Shown: positions 7,701 through 12,225 of the stretch, one piece after another
Layout: the number at the start of each line of letters is the position of its first letter
Numbering within the stretch: the stretch's first letter is position 1
From: Planctomycetota bacterium
GTDB lineage: Bacteria > Planctomycetota > Planctomycetia > Pirellulales > Lacipirellulaceae
Direction: 5' to 3'
DNA: 12,225 nt
Assembly: GCA_013151315.1 (NCBI GenBank)
Contig: JAADIN010000022.1
Span: forward strand, 1 to 12,225
Position numbers and translations under genes: made by a program
Notes under the pieces: model-generated
The model's input: only the letters and a program-made list of their open reading frames with translations
Databases searched by the model: none
Told to the model about the DNA's origin: nothing

Positions 7701-8282
7701 ATCGCGGCGGCCGACCAACTGCATGATTTTTGATTGGCGCTCTTTGCCCGAAAGTAAGGTGCGTCGGGTCTGGAGCAGGTTTTGGATGACATCGTACAGG
7801 CTCACCCGATCGACGCCTGAAGTGAGCCGGTAAATCGACTGGGCCGCTTCGATTCCACTGAGCGTACCGAGCTCTTGGATTTCGCTGAGCCCGATGGCAA
7901 AGACATTATTGAACGTCGTTTCATCGACATCGGAGAGCGCTTCGCGAAGCAGTCGGTCGCCGCCCGATTGGCCCTCGGCAGTTGTGATGGTCGCGAGTCC
8001 CAGGTCGTCAGGCCCGCGATCGGCGATGCGCGTAAGCTCGAAGCGAGCTTCGCCATCGGCAATTCCTAGCGACCCGCCGGGGCGACCGCCCTCCAGAGGC
8101 GGCAGATAGCGTTGCCTGCGCGCCGGCGAAATGCCATACATGACCGAACGGACGAACTGCATGAGCGTCGTCTTGCCGGCCTCGTTGGCGCCATAGAAAG
8201 CGGTAAGCTTTCCTGAAAGGTTGGTTAGCTTGAGATCGTTCCAGACCCCAAAGCCCTCAATTTTCGCATCGGTAATTTTCAT
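4776..8282 (-). CDS. SbcC/YhaN-like AAA/ABC-type ATPase with coiled coils and central membrane hairpin
   Basis: 1168 residues, the large ATPase partner of the metallophosphoesterase just upstream. Walker A is GANEAGKTT at 31-39. Long Glu/Gln/Leu-rich coiled coils fill about 180-470 and 530-900. The C-terminal ATPase half has a signature-like LSRGTREQ at 957-964, Walker B LPMVLDD at 984-990, and a switch His in FTCHEH near 1023. Two hydrophobic segments at about 480-503 and 508-530 interrupt the coiled coil and suggest a membrane hairpin, as in YhaN-type proteins rather than classical SbcC. Residues 1045-1168 form an extra tail rich in Glu, Val, Pro and Lys (PTPKPKKRRKPKP), probably disordered. 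It likely works in DNA end processing or repair at the membrane; that role is inferred. Start MKITDAKIEGFGVW is family-typical. The ATPase motifs appear intact. Confidence 0.9.
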   Translation of the reverse strand: MKITDAKIEGFGVWNDLKLTNLSGKLTAFYGANEAGKTTLMQFVRSVMYGISPARRQRYLPPLEGGRPGGSLGIADGEARFELTRIADRGPDDLGLATITTAEGQSGGDRLLREALSDVDETTFNNVFAIGLSEIQELGTLSGIEAAQSIYRLTSGVDRVSLYDVIQNLLQTRRTLLSGKERQSKIMQLVGRRDALLGEIQQLAQRTRNWSQLAVRIKELDAEIADKEAEVRDFEHQARTIEIAVGLKPNWLRRVKLTHQLEQYSGTIQLPDDAIERLDELGRTIESHQREAAILEGQRLQLHEESKRLGINERLLECACRIDALGEQRDWLQSLERQMEDIEAEAEEFEQRLENEQQRLGSVLGLADQETLKEINNADIEALQPYIKDIRSSQKQLDLAQSDLDALTENERSLKVKVESATLGGEHHGLPMDLREASDLVAKMRKRLQVEQRLEQARGHEIDMEEQSHDLLDDQVLPLTTFNWTLAGVVLGGLFTGIWLWVPNSPLGSAGGLIALGSLATSIFCFIFKYFTEDAAAEKLDACQRQMDTLARQIDEAEKDKKRLDAELPMTDGSVALRLQAAERHLAELEKVLPVEVQRKQAGHEVSTAGSRVAGAKKQLEKVLAQWRSKLVGLGFSEKLDPQRFLTVCERFTALSDLEGRAKLRRDDLEARQREHAMITRRIHDVAQETACVLESDEVEVGEDGEEYEVEVNILDQLEHLLAERHKQLASVEGRKKLFRRVEQLEAEEQEHRRAIEGADRRREAWLQAADCDDEAAYRRLADDQQQIRKIRKQREDISREIVAAIGRHAPEEIFAEQLGPEKLAQLDTFWETASARLEASQGELKSFVGRRGAIRQEQKSLAEDRSLAERQLDLSCTEKQLADARRAWREHAVVNRVLERIRTEYEANRQPETLEEASHYMAKLTGGEYRRVWTPLANDVLLVENAAGESLSVDVLSRGTREQLFLSVRLALVANFARRGVRLPMVLDDVLVNFDVVRAQRAAEVLCEFAAGGHQLLVFTCHEHIWQMFKTLDADCRRLPNRGFQATPEPIEKVVVEEAVVEKVIEEKVVEPTPKPKKRRKPKPVEVVAIVETPEPEDFYEYPFTEQIEQEEIVTEIPVAIEQPMVAETPYDWSSHEISRERDDLSKEPVVSGTNALAYIVPEAVRR

Positions 8283-8302
8283 AGTTTTAGCTTTCCACTA
8301 AT

Positions 8303-8336
8303 GCATTCCGAATTCCGCAATCCGAATTCCACATTC
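8303..8336. repeat. 14-bp tandem repeat between the two SbcCD-like genes
   Basis: GCATTCCGAATTCC (8303-8316) is followed directly by GCAATCCGAATTCC (8317-8330), with one mismatch, then a partial third unit ACATTC to 8336. It fills most of the 53-base gap between the phosphoesterase stop and the ATPase start and so may vary in copy number. Confidence 0.7.
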
Positions 8337-9559
8337 TAAAGATCGTCTCCGTCCATGAGGTCGATCCCCAGTTTGGATGCCGCGAGTAGGAGCACGCCGC
8401 GGTCTTCTTTCTCCACGACTGCCAACTCGGCAAGCGGATCTTCGAGCAAATCTTCTGGTAGAAAATTGGTGAGTTGCAGCGGCATGTCCGGCTCGTTTTC
8501 CAATTGTTGGAACTGCCGCAACAGGTCGCCTCGAATAGTTTCCTGGTCGTACCAATCGGCAGGAACCTCGAGCGGCTCGTCACACTCGATTGCAACGGTC
8601 CAGAGGGCGGGCGACTGTTTGCCAAATCGCTCTCGCAGCTTGTCGGTGATGAGATCGCTCACTCCGCCTGGTCGGATGTGGTAGAGCAACGTGCCGTGCC
8701 CAATCACCTGCCAGCTCACGAGCAAATCGCAATTCGAGTGTTTGGCACGCAGCTTTTCGGTTCGTTCGACCAACTGGCGCTCGAGCGCCTCGTGGTCGGT
8801 GCCGGCGGTAATCTCTACCGTTTCGCTGAGCCAGCGAATCTGGTCGGTGGCCACAAAGCGGGTTTTTACGTTCCCTGCATCATCGACATTTACCAATGTG
8901 CAGCCGCGCGGGCCGGCTTCTTGGGGAGTGCGCCCCTGGGGAGATCCGCTGTAGTGAGCGATCCCTGGCGACTGATCGACCGTCTGCCGGTGATGCTGAC
9001 CGCCCAGAGCCATGTAGTGAACCCGATCGCCCTCGGTGCCCGGCGAGGCGGTCGTTCCGTAAGCGACGCCGACGGTAAAGAGTCCGTTGGCATCACGATG
9101 AAAACCGTCGTCGCTAATCGAGTCGCCCTGGCTGCGGCTGATCCCCTGAATTCGGGCGACGACTTCGCCATCGCGGCGGTGCTCAAAACTTTCGACTTGG
9201 CCAACGGAGAAGACGTGGACATTTTCTGGCAATTCGATGCTCGCTGGCCAAGAGTCGGAGGGGTCGATATGGCCACAGGCCCAGTAGACTTCGATGTGGT
9301 GGTCGGCCAATCGCTGGAATTGCTCGTTCAGGAAAACGACGGCTCGGGGGCCGACGCGATCGAAATCGACCACGTCGCCAGCGAGCAGCAGCGCATCAGC
9401 CCCCTCGGAGAGGGCGGTCTCGAAGACCTGCTCAGCCGCGAGGAAAGGGGCCTCGAGGAAAATTTCGCGCAGATTCTCTGGCACTTCGGCGACCCCCCCG
9501 AGGGGACGCTCCAAATGCAGGTCACTGGCATGAATAAAGCGCAGCGCGGGCTGAGACAT
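8336..9559 (-). CDS. SbcD/YhaO-like metallophosphoesterase with degenerate active site
   Basis: 407 residues from the ATG at 9559, preceded by GGAGG about 12 bases upstream; two in-frame ATGs further up (9577, 9595) lack a clear site. The fold is that of the DNA repair exonuclease family: FIHASDLHLERP (Asp13, His15), LLLAGDVVD (Asp62), and SGSPQGRTPQEAGPRGC, a stretch typical of YhaO-like proteins. Several metal-binding motifs are altered. GNHDP reads GHIDPSD (residues 96-102), the usual IGLLH reads VGVAY (Tyr167), and ALGHIH reads ALGGQH (Gly187, His189). About half the Mre11-type metal ligands are therefore replaced, so nuclease activity is doubtful unless other residues serve. The C-terminal half is a SbcD-like cap region. 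It lies 53 bases before the ATPase gene and surely forms a functional pair with it. Confidence 0.88.
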   Translation of the reverse strand: MSQPALRFIHASDLHLERPLGGVAEVPENLREIFLEAPFLAAEQVFETALSEGADALLLAGDVVDFDRVGPRAVVFLNEQFQRLADHHIEVYWACGHIDPSDSWPASIELPENVHVFSVGQVESFEHRRDGEVVARIQGISRSQGDSISDDGFHRDANGLFTVGVAYGTTASPGTEGDRVHYMALGGQHHRQTVDQSPGIAHYSGSPQGRTPQEAGPRGCTLVNVDDAGNVKTRFVATDQIRWLSETVEITAGTDHEALERQLVERTEKLRAKHSNCDLLVSWQVIGHGTLLYHIRPGGVSDLITDKLRERFGKQSPALWTVAIECDEPLEVPADWYDQETIRGDLLRQFQQLENEPDMPLQLTNFLPEDLLEDPLAELAVVEKEDRGVLLLAASKLGIDLMDGDDL

Positions 9560-9915
9560 GCTTTTTATTGCCTCCATGCAAACGGGGTTCAGCACTCCAT
9601 TGCGGGGTGCGAACGGGGATATTTCTTCGTATAGCGGGGCAGTTTATCCTGGATCGCAAATCTGGCCAACTTCATCTTGGGCAGTTTTGTCGAGGCCCGG
9701 GGGCAGAGCAGGCCAATTCTTGTAAAATTGCCCCTTGCTAGCAGAGCACAGCTTGGCAAAATCTGCTATCTTGGGGCACGATTCCCGCCGATGAAAATGG
9801 GCGAGAGGTCCTAGTTTTTTGAGCCGCACGACCCGACGCTAGCGCGTTGCGGCTCAAAGCACTAGGCAGTTGATTTTGATTCTTCGATTCAAACCGTGGT
9901 GAAAAGGTAGGGAAG
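9560..9915. other. Divergent intergenic region
   Basis: 356 bases between the minus-strand phosphoesterase and the plus-strand acidic gene. It should hold promoters for both directions, but no convincing -35/-10 pair stands out. A perfect 7-bp inverted repeat, TAGCAGA (9739-9745) and TCTGCTA (9762-9768), could be an operator. The palindrome at 9810-9866 occupies the downstream part. Confidence 0.45.
9810..9866. repeat. Palindromic GCTAGCG-core intergenic repeat, single hairpin
   Basis: CCTAGT (9810-9815) and ACTAGG (9861-9866) form the outer arms, TTTGAGCCGCA (9818-9828) and TGCGGCTCAAA (9848-9858) the inner arms. The loop carries ACCCGACGCTAGCGCGT, the same core as the element at 4544-4674. 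The whole 57-base unit can fold into one long hairpin. Confidence 0.75.
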
Positions 9916-9945
9916 ATGCGGCGTAGTTCAATGCGGTGTAGTTCA
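9916..9945 (+). repeat. 15-bp tandem duplication at the start of the acidic ORF
   Basis: ATGCGGCGTAGTTCA (9916-9930) is followed by ATGCGGTGTAGTTCA (9931-9945), with one mismatch, and a third ATG at 9946. Being a multiple of three, each unit adds five codons and another possible start codon. Confidence 0.8.
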
Positions 9946-10266
9946 ATGGAAACGACAGAACCTCGAACAGGTGAAATGGGTCGACCTTGGGCCGGAGGGG
10001 CTTCGGCATGGGCGCGATCTCCGATTCGTGCCGAGGGGGAGAAACCCGACGAGGAACCCATGGAAGACGATCCGTTTGACGATTTCGAGGAGGATGACTT
10101 CGACGACGACTTCGACGACGATTTTGAGGAGGATTGGGAAGACGACCTCACCGAGGACAACGAATTTCCCGACACCTTCGGCGGACACGAAGACGACGAA
10201 AAAAAAGAGAAGGACGCCCCAGATAAGAAGGCACCGTTCAACGACGATCCCGATTTCGATAAATAG
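9916..10266 (+). CDS. Small highly acidic hypothetical protein
   Basis: 116 residues if started at 9916. From residue 49 on it is mostly Asp, Glu and Phe (MEDDPFDDFEEDD, then repeated FDDDF), then a Lys/Asp-rich end (DDEKKEKDAPDKK). No known domain, signal peptide or membrane segment is visible; it is probably disordered and I do not recognise a function. The start is uncertain. ATGs at 9916, 9931 and 9946 lie in a 15-base tandem duplication, and the ATG at 10060 has a GAGGA about five bases upstream and would give a 68-residue protein holding only the acidic part. The basic first ten residues (MRRSSMRCSS) look like a by-product of the duplication. It lies on the same strand as ileS, 112 bases upstream, with a palindrome between them. 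Confidence 0.55.
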   Translation: MRRSSMRCSSMETTEPRTGEMGRPWAGGASAWARSPIRAEGEKPDEEPMEDDPFDDFEEDDFDDDFDDDFEEDWEDDLTEDNEFPDTFGGHEDDEKKEKDAPDKKAPFNDDPDFDK

Positions 10267-10276
10267 GGAATCAGTG

Positions 10277-10352
10277 AGCCGCACGGCGCTAGCCGCGGGC
10301 CTGCGGGGCGTGGCGGTATACCTCGACGGCCCGACGCTAGCGCGTTGCGGCT
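10277..10352. repeat. Palindromic GCTAGCG-core repeat pair before ileS
   Basis: AGCCGCA (10277-10283) and TGCGGCT (10346-10352) are outer arms. Inside lie a GGCGCTAGCCGCGGGC unit and, 30 bases on, GGCCCGACGCTAGCGCGT in inverted orientation. This is the same family as the elements at 4544-4674 and 9810-9866. It sits between the acidic gene stop and the ileS start, where it may attenuate or stabilise the shared transcript. Confidence 0.72.
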
Positions 10353-10378
10353 TCCATCCGCAAACCCACTTTTCCTCT

Positions 10379-12225
10379 ATGTTTCCCACCATCGACAAGA
10401 CCCAAACTTTTCCTCAACGTGAATTGGCCGTCGGCGAGTTTTGGAAAGAGCGGGGCATCTACGAAAAAACGTTGGCTGCTCGCGCCGATGCGCCGCCGTT
10501 TGTTTTCTACGAAGGGCCGCCGACCGCTAACGGAATGCCTCATCCGGGACATTGTCTCACCCGAGCGATCAAAGATCTGTTCCCCCGTTATCGCACGATG
10601 CGCGGTTACCGCTGCGAGCGGAAGGCGGGTTGGGATACCCATGGGCTGCCGGTCGAAGTCGAGGTCTGCAAAGAGCTGGGCATCCACTCGAAGGAAGAGA
10701 TCGAAGCCTACGGCATCGAACCGTTTATCCAAAAGTGGTCAGCAAAGCGTTTGGCGCTACATGCAGGAGTGGGAACGGCTGACCGAGCGGCTCGGCTTTT
10801 GGGTGAACCTCGAAGAGGCCTACGTCACCTACCACCAAAGCTATGTCGAAAGCGTTTGGTGGTCGCTCAAAACGCTGTTCGATCGGGGGCTACTGTACCA
10901 AGGCCACAAAATCGTTTGGTGGTGGGCCCAGGGCGGCACGGCACTGTCGGCTGGCGAAGTGGGGCAGGGCCGCCGCGAAGTGGCCGACCCGAGCGTGTTT
11001 GTGAAGTTTCCGCTTGTAATTGATGACAAAGCTAACGAACTTGGCTGCTACAAGAATACGAGTCTCCTCGTATGGACTACCACGCCGTGGACACTGCCAT
11101 CAAATCACTATGTAGCGATAAACCTGACCTTGCAGTACGACGTCGTTAGAGATGAGGAAAAAAATGAATTCCTCATCATCGCTACCGAGTTAGTGGAAAC
11201 AATCGCTGCCAAAGTAAAACGCAAGTTAAAATTCGTTAAGCGGTTTACTGGCAGAGAGCTATTAGGCGTTAAATACCTTTCGCCATTCGAGTGTTATCAT
11301 GCTCGCTTTGGACAACAGTCTGAGCCGCTCTATCGTTCCAAGCCACAAGAAAGATGGACAGATTATCCGTATCTATATGCGTGCAACAAAGCGACATCGT
11401 CGGCAAAAAATACTGAATTGTACGGTGACGACACCAATCAAGTCGCACAAAAATGGCTTGAGGATAATCCTACACGTCCTATAGCATGGCATGTCATACC
11501 GGCATCTTTCGTTACTACAGATTCGGGCACTGGACTTGTTCATATAGCGCCAGCTTTTGGTGAGGATGACTACGAACTTCTATTAAGCGAGAAACGTTTA
11601 TTTGGGCCAAACAGCAAATTTCCACCGTTGATCAACTGCGTCGCCCCCAATGGAAAATTTACCGACGAGGCCCCCGAATTCGTCCGTGGCCGCTGGGTCA
11701 AAGATTGCGACAAGGACATCAACCGCGATCTGAAAAAACGGGGCCTGCTTTTCCATCAAGAACAATACCGCCACGATTATCCGTTTTGCTGGCGGGCAGA
11801 GCAGGATCCGCTCATTCAGTATCCGCGCGAGAGTTGGTTCATTCGTACTTCGGATTTCAAAGAGCAGATGCTCGCCAACAATGCGGAGATCAATTGGCTG
11901 CCCGAGCACATCCAGGATGGGCGCTTTGGGAAATTCTTGGCGTCGAATGTTGATTGGGCGCTAAGCCGCGAGCGGTATTGGGGTACGCCGCTGCCGATTT
12001 GGGTTTGTGATGAGACCGGCAAAATGGAGGCGATTGGGGGTTATGACGAGCTGCTTGCTAAGCCGCAAGCGGCGGGGATGGAGGTTTGGGATGTGGCGAA
12101 AGCTGCGAATCCTGAGTTGCCGGATGATCTTCGCGTTCATAAGCCGTATATCGATGCGGTGACTTACGCTTCGCCGTTTGCCGGTGGGGCGCGAATGAAA
12201 CGTGTGACTGAGGTGATCGACTGTT
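10379..12225 (+). CDS. ileS: Isoleucyl-tRNA synthetase, N-terminal two thirds; one frameshift; runs off the window
   Basis: Charges tRNA-Ile with isoleucine in the cytoplasm (class I synthetase). The start MFPTIDKTQTFPQRE at 10379 has no Shine-Dalgarno. The HIGH motif reads HPGH (residues 55-58) in PPTANGMPHPGHCLTRAIKD, and GWDTHGLPVEVEV follows; these fit the eukaryote/archaea-like IleS type. At 10737-10738 one extra G in AAGTGGTCAGC breaks the frame; without it the text reads KCQQSVWRYMQEWERLTERL as expected. From 10740 the frame is open to the end. It has GGTALSAGEVGQG, the editing-domain motifs TTTPWTLPSN and FVTTDSGTGLVHIAPAFGEDDY, then ESWFIRT, WLPEHIQDGRFGKFL and SRERYWGTPLPIWVC. KMSKS lies beyond the window. 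IleS is usually essential, so a sequence error is likelier than true loss. Bases 11014-11630 have foreign-looking composition. Confidence 0.93.

Noticed and set aside
9753..9772. TTGGCA and TATCTT as a sigma-70 promoter
   Set aside because: The spacing is only about eight bases, far from the usual 16-18.
9738..10241. Ser-rich minus-strand frame opposite the acidic gene
   Set aside because: The poly-Ser/Lys pattern is just the complement of the repeated GAC/GAG-rich codons of the acidic protein.

Overview
The window looks like chromosomal DNA of a member of the Planctomycetota, probably a Pirellula-type bacterium. This rests on moderate-to-high GC, a eukaryote/archaea-like IleS, and intergenic palindromes with a GCTAGCG core. 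Taxonomy is inferred from sequence style, not from a search, so it is only moderately sure.

Layout. (1) Positions 1-957 (+) hold the C-terminal part of an SLC4/band 3-type bicarbonate transporter whose start lies upstream. (2) Positions 942-4497 (-) hold a run of small metabolic and modification genes. In transcription order these are an isochorismatase-like cysteine hydrolase, a VOC/glyoxalase-fold protein, a PPOX-type flavin-binding protein, a cupin/JmjC-like Fe(II)/2-oxoglutarate oxygenase and a GNAT acetyltransferase. The GNAT end overlaps the convergent transporter end. (3) Positions 4498-4775 hold a palindromic intergenic element. (4) Positions 4776-9559 (-) hold a two-gene SbcCD/YhaNO-like module: a metallophosphoesterase followed by a 1168-residue coiled-coil ATPase with a central membrane hairpin. 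(5) Positions 9560-9915 are a divergent intergenic region with another palindrome. (6) Positions 9916-10266 (+) hold a very acidic small protein. (7) From 10379 to the window edge (+) lies isoleucyl-tRNA synthetase, preceded by a third palindrome.

The main oddities are these. Three reading-frame breaks all fit one extra base: in ileS, in the isochorismatase, and probably at the end of the JmjC-like gene. This pattern suggests draft-sequence errors more than three decaying genes. The metallophosphoesterase has lost several residues that normally bind metal (GNHD reads GHID, the motif IV His reads Tyr, GHxH reads GGQH) while its ATPase partner keeps its motifs. The ileS editing-domain segment (about 11014-11630) differs in GC and codon use from the rest of the gene.

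No tRNA, rRNA, CRISPR array, transposase or phage gene was seen. I see no clear new multi-gene system. The SbcCD-like pair with its degenerate nuclease site is the best candidate for unusual biology.
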